Shown here in pieces: positions 1 through 10,388 of a DNA stretch of 64,000 bases. The translations under genes were made by a program, and so were the position numbers. The notes beneath the pieces are model-generated. The model made no database searches and was not told the DNA's origin. It saw only the letters and a program-made list of their open reading frames with translations. Source of the stretch: Clavibacter sepedonicus (lineage in GTDB: Bacteria > Actinomycetota > Actinomycetes > Actinomycetales > Microbacteriaceae); assembly GCF_000069225.1 (NCBI RefSeq), contig NC_010407.1, forward strand, positions 310,001-374,000. The letters are read 5' to 3'. Each line of letters starts with the position of its first letter. Position 1 is the first letter of the stretch.

Positions 1-601
<601 letters not shown>

Positions 602-649
602 GCCCGCTCAAGACTTTCGACTCGAAGCTTTCCAAGGAGAGAAGGAAAA

Positions 650-3600
650 TTGCTCGACGTAACAACTTTCGATGAGCTGCGGATCGGCCTGGCCACGGCC
701 GATGACATCCGCCGCTGGTCGCACGGTGAGGTCAAGAAGCCCGAGACCATCAACTACCGCACTCTGAAGCCCGAGAAGGACGGCCTCTTCGGAGAGCAGA
801 TCTTCGGACCCAGCCGCGACTGGGAGTGCTCCTGCGGCAAGTACAAGCGGGTGCGCTTCAAGGGCATCGTCTGCGAGCGCTGCGGCGTCGAGGTCACCAA
901 GTCCGCGGTCCGCCGCGAGCGCATGGGACACATCGAGCTCGCCGCGCCCGTCACGCACATCTGGTACTTCAAGGGCGTCCCGTCGCGCCTCGGCTACCTG
1001 CTCGACATGGCGCCGAAGGACCTCGAGAAGGTCATCTACTTCGCCGCCTACATGGTGATCAGCGTGGACGAGGATGCTCGCCACGAGGACATGCCTGGCC
1101 TCGAGAACGAGCTCCGGCTCGAGATCAAGACCCTGCAGGACCAGCGCGACAGCCAGATCGCCGAGCGCCTCGGGCGTCTCGAGACCGACCTGGCCGCGCT
1201 GGAGGCCGAGGGCGCCAAGAGCGACCAGAAGCGCCGCGCGAAGGACGGCGCCGAGAAGGAGATGGGTCAGACGCGCAAGGCGTTCGACGAGGACATCTCC
1301 CGTCTCGAGCGCGTCTGGGAGGAGTTCCGCAGCCTCAAGGTCGGCGAGCTCAAGCCCGAGGACGCCGTCTTCCACGAGCTGCAGGACCGCTTCGGCATCT
1401 ACTTCGAGGCCCACATGGGCGCCGAGGCGATCCAGAAGCGCCTGGAGGCCTTCGACCTCGAGGCCGAGGGGGAGCTGCTCCGCGAGCAGATCGCCACCGG
1501 CAAGGGCCAGAAGAAGATCCGCGCCATCAAGCGCCTGCGCGTCGTCAGCTCCTTCCTCGCCACCGGCAACTCGCCGGCCGCGATGGTGCTGCAGGTCGTC
1601 CCGGTCATCCCGCCGGAGCTGCGCCCGATGGTGCAGCTCGACGGCGGACGCTTCGCGACCAGCGACCTGAACGACCTGTACCGCCGGGTCATCAACCGCA
1701 ACAACCGCCTCCGTCGTCTGCTGGATCTCGGCGCCCCCGAGATCATCGTCAACAACGAGAAGCGCATGCTGCAGGAGGCCGTCGACGCGCTGTTCGACAA
1801 CGGCCGCCGCGGTCGTCCCGTCACGGGCACCGGCAACCGCGCGCTCAAGTCCCTCAGCGACATGCTGAAGGGCAAGCAGGGCCGGTTCCGCCAGAACCTG
1901 CTCGGCAAGCGCGTGGACTACTCGGGCCGCTCGGTCATCATCGTCGGACCGCAGCTGAAGCTGCACCAGTGCGGTCTGCCCAAGCAGATGGCGCTCGAGC
2001 TGTTCAAGCCGTTCGTCATCAAGCGCCTGATCGACCTGAGCCACGCCCAGAACATCAAGGCCGCCAAGCGCATGGTCGAGCGCAGCCGCGGACAGGTCTG
2101 GGACGTGCTCGAGGAGATCATCCGCGAGCGCCCCGTGCTGCTCAACCGCGCGCCCACGCTCCACCGTCTGGGCATCCAGGCGTTCGAGCCGCAGCTCGTG
2201 GAGGGCAAGGCGATCCAGCTGCACCCGCTCGTCTGCGCCGCGTTCAACGCGGACTTCGACGGCGACCAGATGGCCGTCCACCTGCCCCTGTCGGTCGAGG
2301 CCCAGGCCGAGGCGCGCATCCTGATGCTCGCCTCGAACAACATCCTCAAGCCGTCGGACGGACGCCCGGTCACCCTGCCCACGCAGGACATGATCATCGG
2401 CCTGCACCACCTGACCACCCTCAAGGAGGGCGTCGCCGGTGAGGGTCGCGCGTTCAGCTCGGTGGCCGAGGCCATCCTGGCGAAGGACCAGCTCTCGCTG
2501 GACCTCAACGCCAAGGTGCGCATCCGCCTGCACGACATCTACTTCGGCGAGGGCGAGGCGCCCGAGGGCGTCGAGCTCGACGAGAAGGGCAAGACGGTCG
2601 GCCCCGTGCTGCTCGAGACCACCCTCGGTCGCGCGCTGTTCAACGAGACCCTGCCGGTCGACTACCCCTACATCGAGGCCGTCGCCGACAAGGGCAAGCT
2701 CTCCGAGATCGTCAACGACCTCGCGGAGCGCTACCCCAAGGTGGAGGTCGCGGCAGCGCTCGACCGGATCAAGGACGCGGGCTTCTACTGGGCCACGCGC
2801 TCCGGCGTCACGGTCGCCCTCTCCGACGTGCTGACCCCGCCCACCAAGGCGGCCATCCTGTCGGGCTACGAGAAGCAGGCCGCCAAGGTCCAGGGCCAGT
2901 TCGAGAAGGGACTCACGACGAACGCCGAGCGTCGTCAGGAGCTCATCGAGATCTGGAACAAGGCCACCGCCGAGGTCGCGAAGGCGATGGAGGACAACCT
3001 CCCCGCCGACAACAACATCAACCGCATGGTGTCCTCCGGGGCACGAGGCAACTGGATGCAGGTCCGCCAGATCGCCGGCATGCGCGGCCTCGTGTCGAAC
3101 CCGAAGGGCGAGATCATCCCCCGCCCGATCGTCCACTCGTACCGCGAGGGCCTGACGGTGGCGGAGTACTTCATCTCCACCCACGGTGCTCGCAAGGGAC
3201 TGGCCGACACCGCGCTGCGCACCGCCGACTCCGGGTACCTCACCCGTCGTCTGGTGGACGTGTCGCAGGACGTCATCATCCGCGAGGACGACTGCGGCAC
3301 CAGCCGTGGTCTCGACCTGCCGATCGCCACGAAGGGCGCCGACGGCTCGTCCGTCCGCGACTCCAACGTGGAGAACTCGGTGTACGCCCGCTCTCTGGCC
3401 GCTGACGCGGTCAACGAGGCCGGCGAGGTCGTCGCCCCCGCGGGCAGCGACGTCGGCGACGTCATGATCGACCACCTGATCGCCGCCGGCGTGCACGAGA
3501 TCAAGGTTCGCTCCGTCCTGACCTGCGAGTCCGCCGTCGGCGTGTGCGCGGCCTGCTACGGCCGCTCGCTCGCCACGGGCAAGCTCGTCGACATCGGCGA

Positions 3601-4549
3601 GGTCGTCGGCATCATCGCGGCCCAGTCGATCGGCGAGCCCGGCACGCAGCTCACGATGCGCACCTTCCACACCGGTGGTGTGGCATCGGCGGACGACATC
3701 ACGCAGGGTCTGCCCCGCGTGCAGGAGCTCTTCGAGGCCCGCACCCCCAAGGGTGCGTCGCCCATCGCGGAGGCGGCCGGTCGCATCACCATCGAGGACA
3801 CGGATCGCAGCCGCAAGGTGATCCTGACCCCGGACAACGGCGACGAGCCGCACATCTACCCGGTGCTCAAGCGGGCCACCCTCCTCGTGGAGGACGGCCA
3901 GCACGTCGAGCTCGGGCAGCAGCTGCACGTCGGCGCCATCGACCCGAAGGAGGTCCTCCGGGTCAAGGGCGTGCGCGAGGTGCAGAAGCACCTCGTGGGC
4001 GGTGTCCAGGGCGTCTACCGCTCGCAGGGCGTCCCGATCCACGACAAGCACATCGAGGTCATCGTGCGGCAGATGCTGCGCAAGGTCACGGTCGTCGAGC
4101 ACGGCGACACGGACCTCCTCCCCGGTGAGCTGGTCGACCGGGCCCGCTACAACGAGGTCAACCGTGCCACGCTGACGGAGGGCAAGAAGACCGCCTCCGC
4201 CCGCCAGGAGGTCATGGGCATCACCAAGGCCTCGCTCGCGACCGAGTCGTGGCTGTCGGCCGCGTCCTTCCAGGAGACGACCCGCGTGCTCACGCAGGCC
4301 GCCATGGAGGGCAAGTCCGACCCGCTGATGGGCCTCAAGGAGAACGTCATCATCGGCAAGCTGATCCCGGCCGGGACGGGGCTCGCGAAGTACCGCGACG
4401 TCACCGTCACCGCGACGGAGGAGGCCAAGGCCGAGCGCTACCCGAACCGCATCTTCACGGATGAGTCGGTGTTCAACGAGTCCGACCTGAGCTTCGTCGA
4501 CTTCGACAGCTTCAGCTCGGACGACTACACGCCCGGCACCTACAACTAG
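650..4549 (+). CDS. rpoC: RNA polymerase beta' subunit
   Basis: The product has 1299 residues, normal for actinobacterial beta'. An N-terminal zinc-ribbon with cysteine pairs starts at C60 (CSCGK...CERCG). The catalytic magnesium motif NADFDGDQ is at 533-540, and the bridge-helix/trigger-loop region with [10 protein letters not shown] lies further on. Residues about 140-230 form the charged, probably coiled-coil insertion seen in actinobacteria. The start is TTG at 650, chosen because AAGGAGAGAAGG lies just upstream and the protein begins [14 protein letters not shown] as in relatives. It is co-transcribed with rpoB and followed by a strong hairpin terminator. No frameshift or missing key residue was seen. 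Confidence 0.99.
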   Translation: MLDVTTFDELRIGLATADDIRRWSHGEVKKPETINYRTLKPEKDGLFGEQIFGPSRDWECSCGKYKRVRFKGIVCERCGVEVTKSAVRRERMGHIELAAPVTHIWYFKGVPSRLGYLLDMAPKDLEKVIYFAAYMVISVDEDARHEDMPGLENELRLEIKTLQDQRDSQIAERLGRLETDLAALEAEGAKSDQKRRAKDGAEKEMGQTRKAFDEDISRLERVWEEFRSLKVGELKPEDAVFHELQDRFGIYFEAHMGAEAIQKRLEAFDLEAEGELLREQIATGKGQKKIRAIKRLRVVSSFLATGNSPAAMVLQVVPVIPPELRPMVQLDGGRFATSDLNDLYRRVINRNNRLRRLLDLGAPEIIVNNEKRMLQEAVDALFDNGRRGRPVTGTGNRALKSLSDMLKGKQGRFRQNLLGKRVDYSGRSVIIVGPQLKLHQCGLPKQMALELFKPFVIKRLIDLSHAQNIKAAKRMVERSRGQVWDVLEEIIRERPVLLNRAPTLHRLGIQAFEPQLVEGKAIQLHPLVCAAFNADFDGDQMAVHLPLSVEAQAEARILMLASNNILKPSDGRPVTLPTQDMIIGLHHLTTLKEGVAGEGRAFSSVAEAILAKDQLSLDLNAKVRIRLHDIYFGEGEAPEGVELDEKGKTVGPVLLETTLGRALFNETLPVDYPYIEAVADKGKLSEIVNDLAERYPKVEVAAALDRIKDAGFYWATRSGVTVALSDVLTPPTKAAILSGYEKQAAKVQGQFEKGLTTNAERRQELIEIWNKATAEVAKAMEDNLPADNNINRMVSSGARGNWMQVRQIAGMRGLVSNPKGEIIPRPIVHSYREGLTVAEYFISTHGARKGLADTALRTADSGYLTRRLVDVSQDVIIREDDCGTSRGLDLPIATKGADGSSVRDSNVENSVYARSLAADAVNEAGEVVAPAGSDVGDVMIDHLIAAGVHEIKVRSVLTCESAVGVCAACYGRSLATGKLVDIGEVVGIIAAQSIGEPGTQLTMRTFHTGGVASADDITQGLPRVQELFEARTPKGASPIAEAAGRITIEDTDRSRKVILTPDNGDEPHIYPVLKRATLLVEDGQHVELGQQLHVGAIDPKEVLRVKGVREVQKHLVGGVQGVYRSQGVPIHDKHIEVIVRQMLRKVTVVEHGDTDLLPGELVDRARYNEVNRATLTEGKKTASARQEVMGITKASLATESWLSAASFQETTRVLTQAAMEGKSDPLMGLKENVIIGKLIPAGTGLAKYRDVTVTATEEAKAERYPNRIFTDESVFNESDLSFVDFDSFSSDDYTPGTYN

Positions 4550-4577
4550 GACCGCCGGCGCGTGAGCGCACGATGAG

Positions 4578-4603
4578 AAGGGCCCCGCTCCGGCGGGGCC
4601 CTT
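4578..4603 (+). terminator. Intrinsic terminator of rpoBC
   Basis: A perfect 11-bp stem (AAGGGCCCCGC with its complement) closes a TCCG tetraloop about 28 bases after the rpoC stop. The right arm ends in CTT followed by CCTCGTT, so the U-run is weak, as is common in high-GC actinobacteria. Confidence 0.85.
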
Positions 4604-4735
4604 CCTCGTTGACGGGGCGTGCATCGCGCGCCCCCGTCCCGCCGCCCGCGTGCCCCCGGGCCGGGCGACGCCGCGGCGATACAGTGGGCGGACCCGGCGG
4701 CACCGACGCCGGGGACCCGAGGAGGCGTCGTGCGG

Positions 4736-5221
4736 ATGCTGGAGGACGTGGTCCTGGCATGGCGGGCGCACGCGCTGCGCTACGCGACCGAGGCCGCGTC
4801 GCCGACGGGCGGCGCATCCGGTTCCGGATCGTGCCCCGACTGCGACGCCTCGCCCTTCACGGACCAGGAGGCGATCCCGCGGGACGCGCCCCACACGGCG
4901 ATCCACCCGCTCATCGCCGCCCTCGAGGTCGCGCGCGCGGAGGCGGCCCGCGACGCCCGCGAGCGCCTCTACCGCGAGACGCGCGGGCCGGTCTACCGCG
5001 ACCACCCCTTCGGCATGCCCGCGTTCGTCGACTACGGGGAGCGCGAGGAGGAGATCCAGCAGGTGGTGGACCAGGCGATGGAGCGCGAGCTCGCCCCCCT
5101 CGCGCCCGTGATCCGGCGGGCCCTCGACCGCTTCGTCAACCTGCGGCTCGTGGCGCTCGAGGGCGAGATCGGCCCGGTGCCCGACGGCCGCGACGGGTCG
5201 GACCCCGAGCCCCTCTTCTAG
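4736..5221 (+). CDS. Conserved hypothetical protein with CPDC motif
   Basis: This 161-residue acidic/charged protein has no signal peptide or membrane span. It has a CPDC cysteine pair near residue 35 and a long helical, Glu/Arg-rich second half (AALEVARAEAARDARERL, then EREEEIQQVVDQAMERELAPL). I do not recognise the family. GAGGAGG at 4719-4725 could serve either GTG at 4730 (spacing 4) or ATG at 4736 (spacing 10); I chose the ATG. A possible -10 box TACAGT lies at 4680-4685, just after the rpoC terminator, so the gene probably has its own promoter. Confidence 0.6.
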   Translation: MLEDVVLAWRAHALRYATEAASPTGGASGSGSCPDCDASPFTDQEAIPRDAPHTAIHPLIAALEVARAEAARDARERLYRETRGPVYRDHPFGMPAFVDYGEREEEIQQVVDQAMERELAPLAPVIRRALDRFVNLRLVALEGEIGPVPDGRDGSDPEPLF

Positions 5222-5408
5222 CGGCCGCACGGACAGGCCGGCGTCGGGATCCGTCATCCGGCGACATGGGAATACCGACACGGCGAGGGCGTTGAGACCA
5301 TGGCGGTCGGCGCACCCGGACGGGTTCCGGACACCACGCGCCCCGCACCGCGCACGCAGCACCCGCACACAGCACCCGCACGAGGCGATCCCCCTGAGGA
5401 GATCCGCC

Positions 5409-6275
5409 GTGACCGCAAGGACCCCCATGACGCTCCGCCCCCGCCTCCGCCCCTCCCTCGCCCTCACCGGCCTCCTGGCCGCCGCCGCCCTCGGTCTCGC
5501 GGGCTGCGCCTCGGGCGACGCGGGCACCGGATCCGCGAACGGCACGTCCGGCACGCCGGCCGCCGCGACGAGCCTCTCCGACGTCAAGGCGAAGGGCGAG
5601 CTCGTCATCGGCACCGAGGGCACGTACTCGCCGTTCTCCTTCCACGAGGGATCCGGCTCCGGCGCGCTCACGGGCTACGACGTCGAGGTCGCGACCGCGG
5701 TGGCCGACAAGCTGGGCGTGAAGCCCGTCTTCGAGGAGACCCAGTTCGACGGCATCTTCGCGGGCCTCGAGGCCGGCCGCTGGGACGTCATCGCCAACCA
5801 GATCTCCATCACGGACGAGCGCAAGACGGTCTACGACTTCTCCGAGCCGTACACGGTCTCGCCCGGCGTCATCATCGTCAAGGGCTCCGACTCGGGCATC
5901 TCCTCGTTCGCCGACCTCGAGGGCAAGACCACGGCCCAGTCGCTCACGAGCAACTGGAACGAGCTCGCCACCCAGAGCGGCGCCAAGGTCGAGGCCGTCG
6001 AGGGCTTCGCCCAGGCGGTCACGCTCCTCCAGCAGGGCCGCGTCGACGCGACGATCAATGACCGCCTCACGCTCCTCGACTACCAGAAGCAGCAGGGCGA
6101 CTCCGACTTGAAGGTGGCCGCGGAGACCGACGACCCGTCGCTCAGCGCGCTCGTCTTCCGCAAGGGCAGCGACGACCTCGTGGCCGCGGTCGACCAGGCG
6201 CTCGCCGACCTGCGCGCCGACGGCACGCTCGCCGGCATCTCCGACAAGTACTTCGGCGCGGACGTCTCGCAGTAG
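5409..6275 (+). CDS. Amino-acid ABC transporter substrate-binding lipoprotein (cystine/polar amino-acid type)
   Basis: The 288-residue product begins with a basic N-terminus, a hydrophobic stretch and the lipobox LAGC, so it should be a lipid-anchored receptor outside the membrane. The mature part is a family 3 binding protein (SBP_bac_3): GELVIGTEGTYSPFSF near its start, then YDVEVATAVADKLG, and AGRWDVIANQISITDERK in the middle. The start is GTG at 5409 with GAGGAG about 7 bases upstream; an in-frame ATG at 5427 is the alternative. It heads a three-gene transporter with permease and ATPase. The cystine-type assignment rests on overall resemblance to FliY/TcyA proteins; the substrate is inferred. 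Confidence 0.9.
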   Translation: MTARTPMTLRPRLRPSLALTGLLAAAALGLAGCASGDAGTGSANGTSGTPAAATSLSDVKAKGELVIGTEGTYSPFSFHEGSGSGALTGYDVEVATAVADKLGVKPVFEETQFDGIFAGLEAGRWDVIANQISITDERKTVYDFSEPYTVSPGVIIVKGSDSGISSFADLEGKTTAQSLTSNWNELATQSGAKVEAVEGFAQAVTLLQQGRVDATINDRLTLLDYQKQQGDSDLKVAAETDDPSLSALVFRKGSDDLVAAVDQALADLRADGTLAGISDKYFGADVSQ

Positions 6276-6319
6276 CCCGCCGCGTACGCTGACGGACGAG
6301 GACGAGACGAGGGGATCGC

Positions 6320-6985
6320 ATGTCGAGGGAGTGGGACCTGTTCTGGTCGTCCTTCGGGCCGCTCGCGCTCGAGACGATCCGCGGCACCATCCCGCTCGCC
6401 CTCGTCACGTTCGCCCTGGGTCTCGCGATCGCGCTGGGCCTCGCGCTCATGCGCCTCTACGGCAACCGGCTCGTCTCGGGCATCGCGCGGTTCTACATCT
6501 CCGTCGTCCGCGGCACCCCGCTGCTGGTGCAGCTCTTCGTGATCTTCTACGGCCTGCCGTCCATCGGCGTCGTGCTGCCGCCGTGGCCGAGCGCGGTGAT
6601 CGCCCTGTCGCTGAACGTGGGCGGCTACGCGGCGGAGATCATCCGCGCGTCGATCCTGTCGGTCCCGCGCGGCCAGTGGGAGGCGGGCCACACCATCGGC
6701 ATGTCCCGTGCCCTGACGCTGCGCCGCATCATCGTGCCGCAGGCCGCCCGCGTGTCCGTGCCGCCGCTGTCGAACACGTTCATCAGCCTGGTGAAGGACA
6801 CGTCCCTGGCCTCCGTGATCCTCGTGACCGAGCTCTTCAAGCAGGCGCAGCTCATCGCGTCGTCCACGTTCGAGTACATGCTGCTGTACCTCGAAGCTGC
6901 GCTGATCTACTGGCTCGTCTGCCTCGTGCTCTCGTTCGCGCAGACCCGCCTCGAGAGGAGGCTGGACCGGTATGTCGCCCACTGA
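6320..6985 (+). CDS. Amino-acid ABC transporter permease
   Basis: This 221-residue integral membrane protein belongs to the HisM/GlnP family. About five hydrophobic helices are visible. The EAA loop that docks the ATPase reads EAGHTIGMSRALTLRRIIVPQA, and VRGTPLLVQLFVIFYGLP is the typical family signature before it. It should form the membrane channel, as a dimer, for the ligand delivered by the preceding lipoprotein. A GAGGGG ribosome site precedes the ATG. It overlaps the ATPase gene by 14 bases, indicating translational coupling. Confidence 0.95.
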   Translation: MSREWDLFWSSFGPLALETIRGTIPLALVTFALGLAIALGLALMRLYGNRLVSGIARFYISVVRGTPLLVQLFVIFYGLPSIGVVLPPWPSAVIALSLNVGGYAAEIIRASILSVPRGQWEAGHTIGMSRALTLRRIIVPQAARVSVPPLSNTFISLVKDTSLASVILVTELFKQAQLIASSTFEYMLLYLEAALIYWLVCLVLSFAQTRLERRLDRYVAH

Positions 6986-7811
6986 CCCGCACGCTCCCGC
7001 ACCCGCCGCCGCGCGCACGCCCGGCGAGCCCGTCCTCACCGTCCGCGGCCTCCGCAAGTCGTTCGGCGACAACGAGGTGCTCCGCTCCATCGACCTCGAG
7101 GTCCGCCGCGGCGGCGTGACCGCGCTCATCGGTCCGAGCGGATCCGGCAAGACCACCGTCCTCCGCTCCCTCAACGGGCTCGAGGTGCCCGAGGAGGGCG
7201 TGGTCGAGGTGGCGGCGGCCGACGCCGACTCCCGATCCCGGACGTCCGGCCCCCTCCGCGTCGACTTCGCCGCGAAGCCGCGGCACCGCGAGCTCCTCGC
7301 CCTGCGCGACCGCTCCGCGATGGTCTTCCAGCAGTACAACCTCTTCCCGCACAAGACCGTGCTCGAGAACGTCATCGAGGGACCAGTGCAGGTTCAGCGC
7401 CGCCCGGTCGCCGAGGCCACGCGCGAGGCCGAGGAGCTGCTCGCGCGCGTCGGCCTCTCCGACAAGCGCGACCAGCACCCCTTCCAGCTGTCCGGCGGGC
7501 AGCAGCAGCGCGTGGGCATCGTGCGCGCGCTGGCGCTGCGGCCGCAGATCCTGCTCTTCGACGAGCCGACCTCGGCGCTCGACCCGGAGCTCGTGGGCGA
7601 GGTGCTCAGCGTCATCAAGGAGCTCGCCGACGAGGCGTGGACCATGGTGATCGTCACGCACGAGCTGGCCTTCGCCCGGCAGGTGGCCGACGAGGTCGTG
7701 TTCATGGACGGCGGCGTGGTCGTCGAGCGCGGGCACCCGTCCCAGGTCCTGCAGCACCCGACCGAGGAGCGGACACGCCGCTTCCTGCAGCGGCTGCTCG
7801 AGCCCTTCTAG
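6972..7811 (+). CDS. Amino-acid ABC transporter ATP-binding protein
   Basis: This 279-residue ATPase belongs to the GlnQ/TcyC (PAAT) group. Walker A is GPSGSGKTT, the Q-loop region is MVFQQYNLFPHKT, the signature is LSGGQQQRVGI, Walker B is ILLFDEPTSALDPE, and the switch histidine is in IVTHELAFA. Between Walker A and the Q-loop it has an unusually long insertion (about 35 residues, VAAADADSRSRTSG...), longer than in typical relatives. An alanine/proline-rich N-terminal tail of about 20 residues precedes the domain. It is the last gene of the transporter and a hairpin follows 22 bases later. Confidence 0.95.
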   Translation: MSPTDPHAPAPAAARTPGEPVLTVRGLRKSFGDNEVLRSIDLEVRRGGVTALIGPSGSGKTTVLRSLNGLEVPEEGVVEVAAADADSRSRTSGPLRVDFAAKPRHRELLALRDRSAMVFQQYNLFPHKTVLENVIEGPVQVQRRPVAEATREAEELLARVGLSDKRDQHPFQLSGGQQQRVGIVRALALRPQILLFDEPTSALDPELVGEVLSVIKELADEAWTMVIVTHELAFARQVADEVVFMDGGVVVERGHPSQVLQHPTEERTRRFLQRLLEPF

Positions 7812-7833
7812 CCGCTCGCTCCCATCTGGGCGC

Positions 7834-7854
7834 GCCCCGGCACGCCGCCGGGGC
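7834..7854 (+). terminator. Probable terminator of the amino-acid ABC operon
   Basis: GCCCCGGC and its perfect complement form an 8-bp stem with loop ACGCC, 22 bases after the ATPase stop. There is no U-run. The next gene has its own -10 box, which fits an end of transcription here. Confidence 0.6.
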
Positions 7855-7884
7855 TGGGCGGCGCCGCCGAGGTAGGTTCGTGCC

Positions 7885-8787
7885 ATGACCGACGACAGGC
7901 CCGCCCCGCACCGACAGCCCGACGAGGCCGACCAGCCGCTGGATCCCCGCACGCCGGACGAGCGCGCCGCCGCCGCGTTCGACGACGGTCCCGCCGACCG
8001 CGGCGCGGACTCCGCGCACTCCGACACCTCGACCTTCGACCAGACGGCCTTCGCGGCCCCCGTCGACGAGGACCACGAGAACCGCGAGCGCGAGCGGCGC
8101 GAGTCCGAGGCCCGCGTCGCCGAGGCCCGCGCGCGCGACGACCGCGAGCGCGAGGCCCGCGAGGCCGACGCCCGCGAGCGCGACGAGCGCGACCGCCGCG
8201 CCCGCGACGAGGAGGCAGCGCGCCAGTCGCAGTCGCAGCCCATCTACGTGCAAGCTCCCGTCCCGCCGGAGAAGCGCGGCAACCGCGGCTTCGGCGTGCT
8301 CATCGCGGTCGTCGCCGCCATCCTCTTCGCCCTGCTCTACTCGCTGGGCACGGCGCTCCTCGCGTCGGTGCGCAACCCGGACGCCTTCGGCGACGTCTTC
8401 GGGCGGTACCTGCTGTCGCCCGTCTTCTACGTGCCGACCATCGCGTTCCTCGTCTTCTTCGTGCTGCTGGCGCTCCTGGTCAACCGCGGGAAGTGGTGGG
8501 CGTTCGTCCTCGGCGGCCTGCCCGTCGCGATCCTCGTCTACGCCGCGTACGTCGGCACGCGCCTCCTCCAGGGCGGCGTCATGGACCTCGCGCCCTCGGA
8601 GCAGGCGCTCCTGCTCCAGCGCACGGTGACCTTCCCCGACGGGATCCTCGCGGGCTTCCTCGCCCGTGAGCTCGTGACATGGCTCGGCGCCGGCATCAGC
8701 GCCCGCGGCCGCCGCGTCAAGGCGAAGAACGTCGAGGCGCGCGCCGAGTACGACCGGAAGCTGGCGGAGCAGCCGGACCACCGCTGA
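7885..8787 (+). CDS. Membrane protein with charged cytoplasmic N-terminal region
   Basis: The product has 300 residues. The first 60 are acidic and disordered. Residues about 60-115 are almost only Glu, Arg, Ala and Asp in heptad-like order (RERERRESEARVAEARARD), suggesting a long helix or coiled coil. The rest has about four hydrophobic spans (FGVLIAVVAAILFALLYSL; TIAFLVFFVLLALLV; WWAFVLGGLPVAILVYAAYV; and a weaker one). The C-terminus is basic. I know it only as a conserved type in Microbacteriaceae; the function is unknown. TAGGTT lies exactly six bases before the ATG, with no ribosome site, so the message is probably leaderless. Confidence 0.8.
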   Translation: MTDDRPAPHRQPDEADQPLDPRTPDERAAAAFDDGPADRGADSAHSDTSTFDQTAFAAPVDEDHENRERERRESEARVAEARARDDREREAREADARERDERDRRARDEEAARQSQSQPIYVQAPVPPEKRGNRGFGVLIAVVAAILFALLYSLGTALLASVRNPDAFGDVFGRYLLSPVFYVPTIAFLVFFVLLALLVNRGKWWAFVLGGLPVAILVYAAYVGTRLLQGGVMDLAPSEQALLLQRTVTFPDGILAGFLARELVTWLGAGISARGRRVKAKNVEARAEYDRKLAEQPDHR

Positions 8788-8806
8788 CGCGTGTCAGGCT
8801 GGGGGA

Positions 8807-9232
8807 GTGATCCCCCTCCTGGCCGCCGTCATGCACGTCGCGCTCGTCGTGTGCGTCTTCGGCTTCGCCGCCCTCTTCGGCGGTGACGACGTGATCCCTG
8901 AGCGGGATGCGGGCGTGCTCCTCGGGCCGGTCATGGTCGTGAGCGCGACGCTCGTCTTCGCCGTCGGCCTCATCCGCACCACGCGCGCCGCTGACCGCGA
9001 GCGGCGGATCCCCGTCCTCCCGGTGCTCGGCTGGGGCGCCGGAGCATGGCTCGCCTACGGGATCGTGGGCGCCGTCCTCTACCTCCTCGGCGGCGCGGAC
9101 GTGTTCGCGAGCCTCGCGTTCGCTGTCCGTCACCTGGTGGATCCGTTCGGCATCGCCGTGCTGGGGATCTCGGCCCTGCTGGGCCTCGGCGCCGTCGCGC
9201 TGGCCGCCCGCGGCCCCTCGTCCACCGTTTGA
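8807..9232 (+). CDS. Small four-span membrane protein, unknown function
   Basis: The 141-residue hydrophobic protein has four predicted spans, around residues 3-26, 37-56, 68-90 and 110-135. No motif was recognised. The start is GTG at 8807, with GGGGGAG directly upstream; CAGGCT six bases before it could instead act as a -10 for a leaderless message. It lies 19 bases after the preceding membrane-protein gene on the same strand. The rpsL promoter begins inside its stop codon. Confidence 0.75.
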   Translation: MIPLLAAVMHVALVVCVFGFAALFGGDDVIPERDAGVLLGPVMVVSATLVFAVGLIRTTRAADRERRIPVLPVLGWGAGAWLAYGIVGAVLYLLGGADVFASLAFAVRHLVDPFGIAVLGISALLGLGAVALAARGPSSTV

Positions 9233-9257
9233 CCGGCGAGTCGCGGAACTGTATCGT
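9229..9257 (+). promoter_or_regulatory. Promoter of the str operon (rpsL)
   Basis: TTGACC (9229-9234), a 17-base spacer and TATCGT (9252-9257) match the primary sigma-factor pattern well. It overlaps the stop codon of the upstream gene and predicts a leader of about 235 bases before rpsL. Nothing else was recognised in the leader. Confidence 0.75.
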
Positions 9258-9496
9258 TGCGGGGGTGTGCGCTCAGGCGTGCGCTCGTGTCGTGCCGTGA
9301 AGTCGGTGCGCCGAGCCGCCCAGGAGCGCACCGACCAGGGTTCGTCCATTCGGCCGGCCCCCACGGCATACCCGCCGGCGCCTCCCACTCCCGTGGTCGG
9401 CGGACGCGCGGGTCCAGTTGAACTCGATCCCCGTCCGCGGGCGTCGAATGCTGACCATCAACCCGCTGTCACCGTGCAGCATCGAGGAGTCCCGTA

Positions 9497-9871
9497 GTGC
9501 CCACCATCCAGCAGCTGGTCCGCAAGGGCCGCACGCCCAAGGTCGTCAAGACCAAGGCGCCCGCCCTGAAAGCGAACCCCCAGCAGCGCGGCGTCTGCAC
9601 CCGCGTCTACACGACCACGCCCAAGAAGCCGAACTCGGCTCTGCGCAAGGTCGCCCGCGTCAAGCTCAGCAACGGCCAGGAGGTGACTGCCTACATCCCC
9701 GGTGAGGGCCACAACCTGCAGGAGCACTCCATGGTGCTCGTCCGCGGCGGTCGTGTGAAGGACCTCCCCGGCGTGCGCTACAAGATCGTCCGCGGCGCGC
9801 TCGACACCCAGGCCGTGAAGAACCGCAAGCAGGCTCGCAGCCGGTACGGCGCGAAGATGGAGAAGAAGTAA
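9497..9871 (+). CDS. rpsL: 30S ribosomal protein S12
   Basis: The 124-residue S12 of the small-subunit decoding centre. The decoding loops TTTPKKPNS (K43, K44) and GGRVKDLPG (K88) are intact, so the lysines altered in streptomycin-resistant mutants are unchanged. The start is GTG at 9497 with GAGGAG seven bases upstream. The stop TAA shares its last A with the rpsG start, so the two are translationally coupled. It is the first gene of the str operon. Confidence 0.99.
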   Translation: MPTIQQLVRKGRTPKVVKTKAPALKANPQQRGVCTRVYTTTPKKPNSALRKVARVKLSNGQEVTAYIPGEGHNLQEHSMVLVRGGRVKDLPGVRYKIVRGALDTQAVKNRKQARSRYGAKMEKK

Positions 9872-10341
9872 TGCCTCGCAAGGGTCCCGCCCCCAAGCGC
9901 CCTGTCGTCGCAGATCCCGTCTACGGTGCGCCGATCGTCAGCCAGCTCGTCAACAAGATCCTGCTCGACGGCAAGAAGGGCCTCGCCGAGAGGATCGTCT
10001 ACGACGCCCTCGCCGGCGTCGCCGCGAAGAACGGCCAGGACGCCGTCGTCACGCTGAAGAAGGCGCTCGACAACGTCCGCCCGGCCCTCGAGGTCCGCTC
10101 GCGCCGCGTGGGTGGCTCCACCTACCAGGTGCCGATCGAGGTCAAGCCGCACCGCGCGAACACCCTCGCGCTCCGCTGGCTCACGACGTACGCCAAGTCG
10201 CGTCGCGAGAAGACCATGACCGAGCGTCTCACCAACGAGATCCTCGACGCCTCGAACGGCCTCGGTGCCGCGGTCAAGCGCCGCGAGGACACCCACAAGA
10301 TGGCCGAGTCGAACAAGGCCTTCGCGCACTACCGCTGGTAG
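9871..10341 (+). CDS. rpsG: 30S ribosomal protein S7
   Basis: The 156-residue S7 organises the 3' major domain of 16S rRNA and is a family autoregulator of the str operon. The N-terminus [19 protein letters not shown] and the [15 protein letters not shown] block are conserved. It begins at ATG overlapping the rpsL stop by one base. fusA follows after 47 bases, with GGAGG just before its GTG. Confidence 0.99.
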   Translation: MPRKGPAPKRPVVADPVYGAPIVSQLVNKILLDGKKGLAERIVYDALAGVAAKNGQDAVVTLKKALDNVRPALEVRSRRVGGSTYQVPIEVKPHRANTLALRWLTTYAKSRREKTMTERLTNEILDASNGLGAAVKRREDTHKMAESNKAFAHYRW

Positions 10342-10388
10342 CCGTCCACCTCGTTCGACCGCATCACCAACCCCTTTCGGAGGAACCT

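Noticed and set aside
5222..5408. Possible riboswitch before the amino-acid ABC operon
   Set aside because: Only repeated GCACCCGCAC-like words were seen; no known riboswitch core or clear terminator was found.
608..5671. A very long open frame on the minus strand opposite rpoC
   Set aside because: It mirrors rpoC codon structure, lacks recognisable motifs and is explained by GC bias at third positions.
7885..8100. Repetitive Glu/Arg codons as a DNA repeat
   Set aside because: The repetition follows a charged helical protein segment and is not a true nucleotide repeat.
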